Assembly: GCA_012523185.1 (NCBI GenBank)
Contig: JAAYIY010000001.1
Span: 1-64,000, forward strand
Length of the DNA stretch: 64,000 nt
Source: Clostridiales bacterium
GTDB taxonomy: Bacteria > Bacillota > Clostridia > Oscillospirales > Acutalibacteraceae
Reading direction: 5' to 3'
Part shown: positions 1 to 7,563 of the stretch, piece after piece
Layout: each line of letters starts with the position of its first letter
How positions within the stretch are numbered: position 1 is the first letter of the stretch
Position numbers and translations under genes: made by a program
The notes under the pieces: model-generated
What the model was told of the DNA's origin: nothing
The model's input: the letters and a program-made list of their open reading frames with translations, nothing else
Database searches by the model: none

Positions 1-440
1 GCGGTGATGCCCCACAACGGTATGTCGCCGACGGTGTAGCACATTCCCCACATGACATAAGTAAACGCCGCCCACGCGATTATTGCCGTGTGATTCGCGC
101 CCGGCGCCGTGTAAAATCCAAAGCTTGTAAAGCAAAGCACAGTTATTATAAGAATGGGAATCGGGCAAAAAAGAAGATATGGGCGGCATTTGCCCCATTT
201 TGTCCTTGTCCTGTCGACAATTGTGCCCATCATGGGGTCGTTAAACGCGTCCCAAACCCTTGCCAAAGTCATGATTGCCCCGACTGCCAACGCGGGCAGG
301 AAGATTACCGACTCATAGTAATATTGAAGCCCCGCGCCGATGATGTTATAAATAATGTTTTGCCCCGCAAGCCCTAAGAGATAAATGTTGCGCTCTTTGA
401 TGGTATAGGTGCGAATTCCGTCGTATTCTGTTTTTTTCAT
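1..440 (-). CDS. GPH-family sugar:cation symporter, N-terminal part (cut by window edge)
   Basis: This is a minus-strand reading frame that runs off the left edge; about 146 N-terminal residues are present. It reads MKKTEYDGIRTYTIKERN and then hydrophobic stretches, followed by the segment RVWDAFNDPMMGTIVDRTRT-KWGKCRPYLL. That D-x-x-x-DP-x-x-G-x-x-x-D-R-T...G-x-R-P signature is the loop 2-3 motif of the glycoside-pentoside-hexuronide (GPH) branch of the major facilitator superfamily, so a cation-coupled sugar or glycoside importer in the cytoplasmic membrane is likely. I chose the ATG at 440 because GGAGAGGAAG lies 5 nt upstream; an in-frame ATG at 461 is possible. The gene is divergent from a sugar isomerase/epimerase-like gene, which suggests a shared sugar uptake and catabolism role (inference). 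The substrate cannot be read from this fragment. Confidence 0.88.
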   Translation of the reverse strand, partial: MKKTEYDGIRTYTIKERNIYLLGLAGQNIIYNIIGAGLQYYYESVIFLPALAVGAIMTLARVWDAFNDPMMGTIVDRTRTKWGKCRPYLLFCPIPILIITVLCFTSFGFYTAPGANHTAIIAWAAFTYVMWGMCYTVGDIPLWGIT

Positions 441-469
441 CGAATCTTCCTCTCCGCTCATATGAATTT

Positions 470-498
470 ATAATAACTCAATTAACAATTTATTTCAA
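470..498 (-). promoter_or_regulatory. Sigma-A type promoter for the symporter gene
   Basis: On the minus strand TTGAAA and TATTAT are separated by 17 bp, about 30 bp upstream of the symporter start. The position between two divergent genes fits. Confidence 0.55.
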
Positions 499-516
499 CA
501 AAAACTTTAAAAAGAG

Positions 517-545
517 TTGAAGAACATGTCTTTATGTGATACTAT
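517..545 (+). promoter_or_regulatory. Candidate promoter for the TIM-barrel gene
   Basis: TTGAAG and TACTAT are separated by 17 bp, in the intergenic region ahead of the gene starting at 669. The -10 box is imperfect, so this is moderate evidence only. The roughly 120-nt leader contains a solo end of the interspersed palindromic repeat. Confidence 0.4.
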
Positions 546-613
546 TTCTCATGTAAACCAATCAGCGCCTCGGCATTTGCGGGGGCGCGTCTCATAGCGC
601 GCAGGCATAATCC

Positions 614-628
614 GCGGTGTTGCCTTAA
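614..628. repeat. Solo end of the TTAAGGCAACACCGC repeat family
   Basis: The 15 bp GCGGTGTTGCCTTAA match exactly the right end of the palindromic elements at 10757, 23423 and 56465. No left arm is visible nearby, so it looks like a decayed or solo end. Confidence 0.6.
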
Positions 629-668
629 AGACTGATTATTAAAATTTCAAAATAAAGGGGAGCAAAAA

Positions 669-1535
669 ATGAAGATTTCAACACAGACCGAAACCACGGC
701 GCAAAAGCTTGGCGAGGAGACTGCCATTAAATATATTGCGCAGGCCGGTTTTGACGCCGCCGATTTTTCAATGTTCGGGATGCATGACAATGACGACATG
801 CTCAACCGCGACAACTTCAGGGAATATGTGAAAAGGCTCAAGTCGATAGCCGACGACTGCGGAATATATTTTAATCAGTCGCACGCGCCGTTTCCCTCAT
901 ACAGGCAGGGAGAGGAAGAATATAACAAGCTGACATACGACAGAATAATACGCGCGATGGAGATTTCATCAATACTCGGTGTCGACATCATGGTTGTGCA
1001 TCCCACGCATATCTCAGAAAAAGAGAATTTTGACTTCAATGTCAAGTTTTTTAAAAGCTTGCAGCCATATTGCGAAAAATTCGGCGTCAGGGTTGCTCTT
1101 GAAAATATGTGGGGGACGCGCGACGGGAAAAAGGTTCCCAACGTGTGCAGTGTTGCAAGCGACTTCATAAGGCATCTTGACGCGCTCGACAGAAGATATT
1201 TTGTCGGCTGTCTTGACCTCGGGCATTGCGGTCTTGTGGGCGAGGACGCGGCGGAAATGATACGCGCGCTCGGTCACGACAGGTTAAAAGCGCTGCATGT
1301 TCACGACAATGATTTCATAGACGATTTGCACTATTACCCGTTCTCGGGCAAAATGGACTGGGTCAGCATAACAAAGGCGCTTGCGGACATAAATTATGAC
1401 GGTGTTTTTACTTTAGAGGCCGACGGCATGAAAAAAAGGATGCCTGTTGAGTTTTTGCCGAAAGCTCTTTCTTATCTTTATGACGCTGCAAGACAGCTTA
1501 CCTCCATGATTGAAAGCGCGGCAAATAAAACCTAA
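669..1535 (+). CDS. Sugar phosphate isomerase/epimerase family TIM-barrel protein
   Basis: This 288-residue protein has the AP-endonuclease-2/xylose-isomerase-like TIM-barrel pattern. The expected divalent metal ligands are visible at strand ends: E145 in ALENMWG, D183 and H186 in CLDLGHCG, H212 in LHVHDND and E250 in TLEADG. There is no signal peptide, so it acts in the cytosol. Members of this family isomerise or epimerise ketoses, inosose or similar sugars; the exact substrate cannot be assigned from sequence alone. AGGGGAGC lies 7 nt before the ATG. The divergent GPH symporter on the other side of the shared promoter region suggests a small sugar-utilisation pair. The downstream 130 bp contain a hairpin oriented to terminate the facing small gene. 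Confidence 0.85.
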   Translation: MKISTQTETTAQKLGEETAIKYIAQAGFDAADFSMFGMHDNDDMLNRDNFREYVKRLKSIADDCGIYFNQSHAPFPSYRQGEEEYNKLTYDRIIRAMEISSILGVDIMVVHPTHISEKENFDFNVKFFKSLQPYCEKFGVRVALENMWGTRDGKKVPNVCSVASDFIRHLDALDRRYFVGCLDLGHCGLVGEDAAEMIRALGHDRLKALHVHDNDFIDDLHYYPFSGKMDWVSITKALADINYDGVFTLEADGMKKRMPVEFLPKALSYLYDAARQLTSMIESAANKT

Positions 1536-1582
1536 GCCGCGGAGCATCAAATCTAAACCTCGGCACTTTAAAACAAAAAAAC

Positions 1583-1620
1583 AGCGACGCCGCCTGAACG
1601 TTTAGTTCGGCGGCGTTGCT
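1583..1620 (-). terminator. Rho-independent terminator for the 50-residue minus-strand gene
   Basis: AGCGACGCCGCC pairs with GGCGGCGTTGCT around a short loop. On the minus strand the stem is followed by a TTTTTTTGTTTT tract, so it ends the transcript of the small gene at 1666-1818. Confidence 0.7.
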
Positions 1621-1665
1621 GTAGTGTGAGATATGATAATGGATAGGGGCAAATTAATAAACCCT

Positions 1666-1818
1666 TCAGGGGCTTTCAAAAGCGAAGCCGCACCAATATT
1701 CGCTGTCGGTCTCGTTGTGGCGGTCGCAGTCCTCGAAATATTCAAATGATGAAATCTCGACAACCTTGTCTAAAGCGTGTTTGACTTTTTTGAAAAATAT
1801 TTCAAATCTTTTTTTCAT
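1666..1818 (-). CDS. Small hypothetical protein, 50 residues
   Basis: A short minus-strand frame begins MKKRFEIFFKKVKHALDKVV and ends in an acidic, aromatic part with DCDRHNETDSEYWCG. The sequence AGGTGA lies about 6 nt before the ATG, and a strong terminator follows 45 bp after the stop, so it has all parts of a real transcription unit even though it is short. The N-terminal half is a basic amphipathic helix; the C-terminal half contains two cysteines and a histidine. I do not recognise the family. An AT-rich region with TTGTTA and TAATAT-like boxes, and the inverted repeat CTTAATATTTGATTAAG (1901-1917), lie upstream and may carry its promoter and an operator. Confidence 0.55.
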   Translation of the reverse strand: MKKRFEIFFKKVKHALDKVVEISSFEYFEDCDRHNETDSEYWCGFAFESP

Positions 1819-1960
1819 GGTGCGTCACCTCTTTTTCTTTTGTACCTATATTATGGTCTAAATAATCTTAACAAACAAGTAGGATATTTATTAAAAATTG
1901 CTTAATATTTGATTAAGAAGCCGCGGCGGCGGCTCCTTAAATGACGTTTATTAATAAATT

Positions 1961-1999
1961 GCCAAGCGCAGCGCACAAAAAGCAGGCGCCGCGCTTGGC
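1961..1999 (-). terminator. Hairpin downstream of the glycerophosphotransferase gene
   Basis: GCCAAGCGCaGCGC pairs with GCGCcGCGCTTGGC (one mismatch pair) 28 bp beyond the stop at 2028. On the minus strand it is followed by AATTTATTAAT, a weak T tract. A second short hairpin, GGCGGTTAAGCCGCC, overlaps the stop codon. Confidence 0.5.
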
Positions 2000-2027
2000 T
2001 TTAAAGGAAAAGGAGGTTTTCGGCGGC

Positions 2028-3278
2028 TTAACCGCCGTTTACGGTAAAGTTTATCACTCTGCCGGTGGCGCGCCCGTCGCAGCCGCCCATATATTTGCGC
2101 CTGAAATGACGGAGTTTTTCATAATTAAAATCAGTTTCGGCACATTTGACGGCATCGGCGAGCATCAGCGAATCAAAAACGACGGCGCCGGGGACAAACC
2201 TCTCATAGCTGACAAAAAATTCACGCTCCTTTTTGTATCGGTGAAGATCATAAGCGTAAAAAATCTGAGGTCGCTCAAGAAGTGAATATTCAAACATTAC
2301 AGACGAATAATCTGTTATGAGCATATCAGCGCCGCAAAGCGCCGTTTCTATCGGCGTATAAGCCGAAATCTCAAAAGCAAAGTCGCCGGCAATTGATTTG
2401 ATGTGGTCGGGCAGCAAAGAAGTGTCCTCTATATATGGATGTCTTTTTTGCAGCAGGACATAATCGTCGCCCAAAAGCCGTTTCAGAAGCGCATAGTCAA
2501 GTGTCCTGTGAAAAACGGGTGATTTTTGACTCCCTCTGTATGTCGGCGCATAAAGCAATATTTTACGCCCGTCGATGCGGCTCATGAGGTTCGGCACACA
2601 TTTTATCAGCTCGTCGCGCGCGCCTTTGAAAAAAGCTTTATTAAAATATTTGTCGGTTTTGGGGACGCCCCATGCGTGCAGGATTTCTTCGCCGCAGCTA
2701 AACGCCGAGGAAAAAGACGGCTTTGCCGCGTCCGAGGCGACAGAAACGGCAGTGTATGTGTTGTGCATGGGGCGCTTGTCGATGATGTTGCTTGAAAGCT
2801 CGCTCTCGTGCGGCGCGTATCCCCACTTTTTGAGAATTCCGAAGGTGTGCCAAAGCTGGACTAATTGCTGACCGTCCCGCGCTCTCTGCGAATAGGCAGG
2901 CAGGAACGTGTCGTCAAGATAAAGGCATTTACAGCGGCCGTAATGTTTAAAAAAATGCCTGTAATATATGAATTCGGCTATTTTCGAGCCGACATTCGGA
3001 CCGTTATATTCAAATTTTCCGATAAATTTACAGGAATACCCCTTATTGTTAAGATAGTTAAAAACAGGGCGTAAATCAGGCGTCAAGGCTGACGAGGACG
3101 AGCTGGCAAAGAGAATTTGATTTTCGATTATGGGGAGAATCGAATATCTCTTATAAAGCGCCGGCCATAAAAAGGTGTAAAGGTAGCTTTCATGCTGCTC
3201 AATTTTGCGGAGGCGTTTTTGAGCGCGCATAATTTCTTTTTCGGCCTTACGCCTTTCTCTAAGTGAATCACTGCCCAC
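2028..3278 (-). CDS. CDP-glycerol glycerophosphotransferase family protein (TagB/TagF type)
   Basis: This 416-residue protein belongs to the family that transfers glycerol- or ribitol-phosphate from CDP-linked donors onto lipid-linked wall polymer precursors. The family features visible are LVQLWHTFGILKKWGY in the middle, YAPTYRGS (nucleotide/donor region), the histidine-rich KRHPYIEDT, and ITDYSSVMFEYSLLERPQ near the C-terminus, the best conserved TagF motif. The N-terminus is a basic coiled-coil-like segment with RRKAEKEIMRAQKRL. I place the start at the GTG at 3278, because GGAGGG lies 5 nt before it; an upstream ATG at 3332 has no ribosome site. It is monocistronic and divergent from phoH. 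A teichoic-acid-like or capsular glycerophosphate polymer is implied; no other tag genes are present in the window. Confidence 0.85.
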   Translation of the reverse strand: MGSDSLRERRKAEKEIMRAQKRLRKIEQHESYLYTFLWPALYKRYSILPIIENQILFASSSSSALTPDLRPVFNYLNNKGYSCKFIGKFEYNGPNVGSKIAEFIYYRHFFKHYGRCKCLYLDDTFLPAYSQRARDGQQLVQLWHTFGILKKWGYAPHESELSSNIIDKRPMHNTYTAVSVASDAAKPSFSSAFSCGEEILHAWGVPKTDKYFNKAFFKGARDELIKCVPNLMSRIDGRKILLYAPTYRGSQKSPVFHRTLDYALLKRLLGDDYVLLQKRHPYIEDTSLLPDHIKSIAGDFAFEISAYTPIETALCGADMLITDYSSVMFEYSLLERPQIFYAYDLHRYKKEREFFVSYERFVPGAVVFDSLMLADAVKCAETDFNYEKLRHFRRKYMGGCDGRATGRVINFTVNGG

Positions 3279-3429
3279 AGTATCCCTCCGATTAGTTTTT
3301 GTTATTGTAACATAAATCGACGAAATATGCAATTATTTTTATGTGCAGGATGAACAATTTAATCAAGCAAAATTTAGCAAGTATTATATGAAAAAATATT
3401 GCAAATAAGGTGATTTTATTGAAACAATA

Positions 3430-3438
3430 TGTTATAAT
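3430..3438 (+). promoter_or_regulatory. Extended -10 promoter element of the phoH operon
   Basis: TGTTATAAT (TGn plus a perfect TATAAT) lies 53 bp before the phoH start. The -35 region 17 bp upstream is poor, which is typical where an extended -10 is used. Confidence 0.5.
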
Positions 3439-3490
3439 GTACAAAATGTATAAAACTTTTTATTAAGACTGACTAAAAGAGAGTGCATCT

Positions 3491-4456
3491 ATGTTTGAAC
3501 AGACAGTAAACATCGACAGAATGGAGCAGGCAGTCGGGCTTTTCGGCAGCTTTGACGAAAACATCAGGCTGATAGAAAATGAGTTTGGCGTCAGTGTCAT
3601 CAGCCGAGGCTCCGACTTAAAAGTTGTGGGTGAGGAAGAAAATGTCTCAAAGGGAGTTCGCGCCGTAAACGGCTTGCTTATGCTGATAAACAAGGGCGAA
3701 TCATTGAGCGAGCAAAATGTGCGCTATGTTCTTTCGCTTGTTAAGGAAGGCACGGAGAGCAAGCTTGAATCAATGATATCGGACTGCATATGCATCACGA
3801 CGCGCGGCAAGCCCATCAAGCCCAAAACACTTGGCCAGACAAAATATATAGAAGCAATAAAAAATAACACGATAACAGTCAGCGTCGGCCCCGCGGGGAC
3901 GGGGAAGACATATTTGGCTGTCGCGATGGCTGTGACGGCTTTTCGCGCGAAAGAGGTCAACAGGATAATATTGACGCGTCCCGCCGTCGAGGCGGGCGAA
4001 AAGCTCGGCTTTCTGCCCGGCGACCTCCAGCAAAAGATTGACCCTTATCTGCGCCCGCTGTACGACGCTCTTTTTGACATGCTCGGCACAGAAAGCTTGC
4101 AGCGCCATCAGGAAAAGGGCGGGATAGAAGTGGCGCCGCTGGCTTATATGAGAGGGCGCACTCTTGACGACAGCTTCATAATCCTTGACGAGGCGCAAAA
4201 CACGACGGCTGAGCAGATGAAGATGTTTTTAACGCGTCTTGGCTTTAACTCAAAGATGGTTGTCACGGGCGACATAACACAAATCGACCTGCCCGAGGGC
4301 AAAAAGTCCGGTCTTGTCGAAGCTGTCAGGATACTCAAAAACATTGACGACATTGCGACAGTGCGTTTTACAGAAAAAGATGTCGTGCGCCACAGGCTTG
4401 TTCAGGACATAATCAAAGCTTACGAAAAGCACGAAGAGGAGCGCAAAAGAAGATGA
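3491..4456 (+). CDS. PhoH-family ATPase (YbeZ-like)
   Basis: This 321-residue protein has the single P-loop ATPase domain of the PhoH/YbeZ family. Walker A GPAGTGKT is at residues 133-140, Walker B is in DSFIILDEAQNTT, and the conserved LTRPAVEAGEKLGFLPGDL and GDITQIDLP segments are present. The N-terminal ~100 residues form the small KH-like extension found in the bacterial form. The length is normal for the family. Its partner YbeY follows with a 4-nt ATGA overlap, so the two are translationally coupled; in other bacteria the pair is linked with ribosome maturation and RNA turnover. It is the first gene of a long operon reaching mutS2. Confidence 0.93.
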   Translation: MFEQTVNIDRMEQAVGLFGSFDENIRLIENEFGVSVISRGSDLKVVGEEENVSKGVRAVNGLLMLINKGESLSEQNVRYVLSLVKEGTESKLESMISDCICITTRGKPIKPKTLGQTKYIEAIKNNTITVSVGPAGTGKTYLAVAMAVTAFRAKEVNRIILTRPAVEAGEKLGFLPGDLQQKIDPYLRPLYDALFDMLGTESLQRHQEKGGIEVAPLAYMRGRTLDDSFIILDEAQNTTAEQMKMFLTRLGFNSKMVVTGDITQIDLPEGKKSGLVEAVRILKNIDDIATVRFTEKDVVRHRLVQDIIKAYEKHEEERKRR

Positions 4457-4962
4457 TAAAAAAAGTCAAGGTAATCATTTCAAACGACCAAAAGGAGATA
4501 AAGATTCCGACAGGCATACGCCTCCTCATAAGGCGCTGCTGCACTGCCGTGCTTGTAAACGAAGGATTTGAAGGCTCGGCGGAGATAAGCGTGCGGTTTG
4601 TGGACGACGAGGGCATAAGGGAGCTGAACAAGCAGTACCGCGACACCGACAAAAGCACGGATGTTTTGTCTTTTCCGCTTGGCATTGACGGCGTTTACGA
4701 TATAAACAAGGACACTGGCGCGCAGGTGCTTGGAGATATTGTGATATCAATAGAACATGCCTTTCGTCAGGCAAAGCGTTACGGTCATTCAATCCAGCGG
4801 GAAATAGGGTTTCTCACAGTCCATTCAATGCTGCACTTGCTGGGATACGACCACGAGGCGGGCGGGCTTGAAATTGTCCGCATGAGGGAAAGGGAAGAAA
4901 CAGTTCTCACTCAAATGGGACTCAAGCGCAACAGCAGCTATTATATGGACGATGAAGCTTGA
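4453..4962 (+). CDS. ybeY: Endoribonuclease YbeY
   Basis: YbeY is a zinc-dependent single-strand endoribonuclease needed for 16S rRNA 3-prime-end maturation and ribosome quality control. The diagnostic H-x3-H-x5-H zinc motif is intact in HSMLHLLGYDHE (H124, H128, H134), and the DKSTDVLSFPL segment that precedes it is also conserved. The length of 169 residues is usual. The start overlaps the phoH stop as ATGA. The next gene, dgkA, starts 15 bp downstream. The phoH-ybeY-dgkA-era order is the common Firmicute arrangement. Confidence 0.95.
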   Translation: MIKKVKVIISNDQKEIKIPTGIRLLIRRCCTAVLVNEGFEGSAEISVRFVDDEGIRELNKQYRDTDKSTDVLSFPLGIDGVYDINKDTGAQVLGDIVISIEHAFRQAKRYGHSIQREIGFLTVHSMLHLLGYDHEAGGLEIVRMREREETVLTQMGLKRNSSYYMDDEA

Positions 4963-4977
4963 AAGGAAAGGCATGGG

Positions 4978-5484
4978 ATGAAAGAGCTTTGCAAAAGTTT
5001 TGCTTATGCCCGGAGGGGATTCCTGTATTGTGTCAAAAATGAAAGGAATATGCGGATACACATCACAGTATCGGTCTATATGTACTCCTTCCTCCTCTTT
5101 TACGACTTTTTTTCAATAGACAGAACACAGCTTGCCATACTTTTGCTCACAAACGCACTTGTTTTTATGGCGGAGATTTTCAACACCGCCATCGAAAAGA
5201 CAGTCGATATGATTGAGACAAGATACAACAAATTTTGTGAAATAGCGAAGGACGCCGCGGCGGGCGCAGTGCTCGTCGGCGCCGTTTTTTCTGTCGCGGT
5301 CGGCATAGCCGTTCTTTGGCAGCCGGATGCCTTTTTAAAGCTTTTTGACTATTATCTGCAAAAACCGTGGATGATTGCCGTTTTTGCCGCAAGCCTTGCC
5401 GTCAGCGGCGCGTTCATCATTTTACCGTCAGGCATACATATGAAATCAAACAATAAGAACAAAAAAAGGAAAAAGACTAAATGA
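4978..5484 (+). CDS. dgkA: Diacylglycerol/undecaprenol kinase, DgkA family
   Basis: This is a small integral membrane lipid kinase; Gram-positive members phosphorylate undecaprenol. The family signature is complete: AEIFNTAIEKTVDMI followed by KFCEIAKDAAAGAVLV between predicted membrane helices (roughly residues 37-60, 98-118). At 168 residues it is longer than the usual ~120-140, because of a fourth hydrophobic helix (about 132-152) and a lysine-rich tail (NNKNKKRKKTK). GGAAAGGC lies just before the ATG. Its stop overlaps the era start as ATGA. The role is recycling of the undecaprenyl carrier for wall polymer synthesis (family knowledge). Confidence 0.9.
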   Translation: MKELCKSFAYARRGFLYCVKNERNMRIHITVSVYMYSFLLFYDFFSIDRTQLAILLLTNALVFMAEIFNTAIEKTVDMIETRYNKFCEIAKDAAAGAVLVGAVFSVAVGIAVLWQPDAFLKLFDYYLQKPWMIAVFAASLAVSGAFIILPSGIHMKSNNKNKKRKKTK

Positions 5485-6374
5485 CAAAAACAGCGTTCAT
5501 AGCCATTGTCGGCTGCCCCAATGTCGGAAAGTCCTCCACACTCAACAGGCTGCTCGGCAAAAAGGTTGCCATTGTTTCAGAAAAGCCGCAGACCACAAGG
5601 ACAAAAATAACGGGAATTCTCACAAAGGATGAGACACAGCTCGTTTTTATAGACACACCGGGCTTTCACAGGCCGCGCAACAAGCTTGGCGAAAAGATGG
5701 TGAAGTCAGTGAGCGACAGCATTGACGGTGTTGACGCGTGCCTTTTTGTCGTGGGGACTGAAACGGGCATAAAAGAAAAGGAAAAAGAGCTTATAAGGCG
5801 TTTTGAAAAAGAAAAGATGCCTGTAATCCTGGCGATAAACAAAGTCGACAAATTAGCCGACAAGCAAAAGTTGATGATAAGGATTGCGGAAATGTCCGCC
5901 TGTTATGACTTTGAGGCAGTTGTGCCGATATCCGCGCTGAAAGGCGATAACTTTGAAGGGCTCATGGACGAGCTTGAGAAGCTTGCGCGCCCATCTGTTC
6001 ATTTTTTCCCGTCCGACGAGCTGACAGACCAGCCGGAGCGTGTAATCGCGGCGGAGATAGTGAGGGAGAAGCTGCTGCGGACGCTTGACAAGGAGATTCC
6101 GCACGGCACTGCCGTCAGTGTGGAAAAAATGAGCGAGCGCGGCGACAAAAGCGGAATAACAGACATTGACGTGATGGTTTACTGTGAGAAAAAAAGCCAC
6201 AAGGGGATAATCATCGGCAAAAGGGGTGATACGCTGAAGCAGGTGCTGACAGAGGCGCGTGAGGATATGGAGCGTTTTTTCTGCTGCCATATCAACTTAA
6301 AATGCTGGGTAAAAGTCAAAGAGGATTGGCGAAACAAAGAAAGCCTTATCCGCAATTTCGGACTTGATATGTAA
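5481..6374 (+). CDS. era: GTPase Era
   Basis: Era is the essential GTPase that binds the 3-prime end of 16S rRNA during 30S assembly. The G1 motif GCPNVGKS is at residues 11-18, G2 lies in QTTRTKITG, G3 in DTPGFH, and G4 NKVD and G5 SALKG follow. The C-terminal KH domain includes HKGIIIGKRGDTLKQV. The 297-residue length is normal. It follows dgkA with a 4-nt overlap and is followed 12 bp later by a GH16 gene, with AAAGGAGGACGGC before that gene, so the foreign-looking insertion shares the operon. Confidence 0.96.
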   Translation: MTKTAFIAIVGCPNVGKSSTLNRLLGKKVAIVSEKPQTTRTKITGILTKDETQLVFIDTPGFHRPRNKLGEKMVKSVSDSIDGVDACLFVVGTETGIKEKEKELIRRFEKEKMPVILAINKVDKLADKQKLMIRIAEMSACYDFEAVVPISALKGDNFEGLMDELEKLARPSVHFFPSDELTDQPERVIAAEIVREKLLRTLDKEIPHGTAVSVEKMSERGDKSGITDIDVMVYCEKKSHKGIIIGKRGDTLKQVLTEAREDMERFFCCHINLKCWVKVKEDWRNKESLIRNFGLDM

Positions 6375-6386
6375 AAGGAGGACGGC

Positions 6387-7343
6387 ATGAATCTTTTTAA
6401 GAAATATCAAATATCACACTTTAAAGAATTGTTCGGCAGACTCGGCAAGATGCCTGCCGACATCATAAAGCTTGACATTATAGCAGTCATATTATCGTTT
6501 GCGGCAATTTTTCAGCTTTTAGGCGCGATTGTCTTTGAATTGCCTGTGTGGGCCGACGGTCCGGCGCTTGATTATTCGAAATTTTCGCTCACATGGTCTG
6601 ACGAGTTTACAGACGGCGTGTTTGACAAAACTTATTGGTCGGGGCACTATATATGGGGCGACAACGCGACATACAGGCGCGACTACGCATATTGGAACAG
6701 GTGCATGACAAGCTTCCGCGACGGGTGCTTGATTATCAGCGTTGACTTTCTTGAGGATGGTCCGAGCAAGCCGGAGGGGCCGGACGGGCCTGCTTATTTC
6801 TCATACGGAATGGACACAAACCCCAACACGGACGGCGCGGGCAAGCTTGGTTTTGAGCAGCTTTACGGATATTTTGAGTGCCGCTGCATCCTCCCAAAGG
6901 GAGAGGGGATGAATCCCGCCTTTTGGCTTTTGACAGACGGAATGTGGCATGACGACACAGACGGAGGCATAACGGGCTGTGAGATAGATGTTTTTGAAAC
7001 TCTTTACAAGCACAACATTTTTAACAGGAACGCCATTTATCACACGATTCATATCGACGGCTACAAGGAAGCGCATAAAAAAGAAAGACAGGGCTTCTTT
7101 TTTGCCAATAAGCCATATGAAAAGTTTAACACATATGGTTTTGAATGGAACCCGGACGGCTATATCTTTTATGTCAACGGCATCGAATCGGCGCGCACCG
7201 ATTTCGGCGGCGTATGCACAGTTCCTCTTTATCCCATACTTTCAGTCGGCGTAAACGAGCTAATCGAAAACAACAAAGAGCTGCCTGCCGAATTCATTGT
7301 CGATTATGTGAGAGCATACCAATACAACGATTACCTTTCATAA
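6387..7343 (+). CDS. Membrane-anchored glycoside hydrolase family 16 protein
   Basis: This 318-residue protein has a GH16 (beta-glucanase/carrageenase/laminarinase-type jelly-roll) domain. The catalytic signature E-x-D-x-x-E is intact as EIDVFE, E199 to E204, and the surrounding SLTWSDEFTDGVFD start and GMNPAFWLL are family-typical. Residues 1-28 are charged, then residues 29-51 are a single hydrophobic helix followed by the catalytic domain, so it is best read as a type II membrane-anchored or uncleaved-signal exported enzyme. The substrate, a beta-1,3/1,4-glucan or galactan, cannot be read from sequence. Its position between era and recO inside a ribosome-assembly and DNA-repair operon is unusual. 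The ribosome site AAAGGAGG lies 7 nt before the ATG. Confidence 0.88.
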   Translation: MNLFKKYQISHFKELFGRLGKMPADIIKLDIIAVILSFAAIFQLLGAIVFELPVWADGPALDYSKFSLTWSDEFTDGVFDKTYWSGHYIWGDNATYRRDYAYWNRCMTSFRDGCLIISVDFLEDGPSKPEGPDGPAYFSYGMDTNPNTDGAGKLGFEQLYGYFECRCILPKGEGMNPAFWLLTDGMWHDDTDGGITGCEIDVFETLYKHNIFNRNAIYHTIHIDGYKEAHKKERQGFFFANKPYEKFNTYGFEWNPDGYIFYVNGIESARTDFGGVCTVPLYPILSVGVNELIENNKELPAEFIVDYVRAYQYNDYLS

Positions 7344-7361
7344 CATTTCCTTTCATATCGG

Positions 7362-7390
7362 CTCCCGTAAAGGTAAAATTATTACGGGAG
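7362..7390 (+). promoter_or_regulatory. Hairpin covering the yqzL ribosome binding site
   Basis: CTCCCGTAA (7362-7370) pairs perfectly with TTACGGGAG (7382-7390) around an 11-nt loop. The GGGAG of the second arm is the Shine-Dalgarno of the TTG start at 7399. There is no T tract, so it is not a terminator; it could hold yqzL translation low or couple it to ribosome traffic. Confidence 0.55.
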
Positions 7391-7398
7391 TGATACCG

Positions 7399-7563
7399 TT
7401 GGATAAACACAAGGACTATTGGCAAAGGTTTTCAAAAAGCGGAAAGGTCACCGACTACATCGAGTTTCGCAGGAGTATTTTAAGCGAAACGTCAGCAGAC
7501 ATGGACGAGCCGGAAGATATGGAGAATGAATATGAACCTGAACACCGATGGACTGGTGATTAA
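7399..7563 (+). CDS. yqzL: YqzL-like small protein upstream of recO
   Basis: This 54-residue frame starts at a TTG with GGGAG 8 nt upstream. The N-terminal half reads DKHKDYWQRFSKSGKVTDYI, matching the W-x-x-F-x-x-[ST]-G-x-[IV]-x-x-Y pattern of the YqzL family, which sits immediately before recO in many Firmicutes. Its C-terminal half is acidic (DMDEPEDMENEYEPEH) and longer than the classical ~47-residue form. Its last 32 bases overlap recO, so the two are probably translationally coupled. Function is unknown. The overlap and the conserved position argue that it is real in spite of its size and rare start codon. Confidence 0.7.
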   Translation: MDKHKDYWQRFSKSGKVTDYIEFRRSILSETSADMDEPEDMENEYEPEHRWTGD

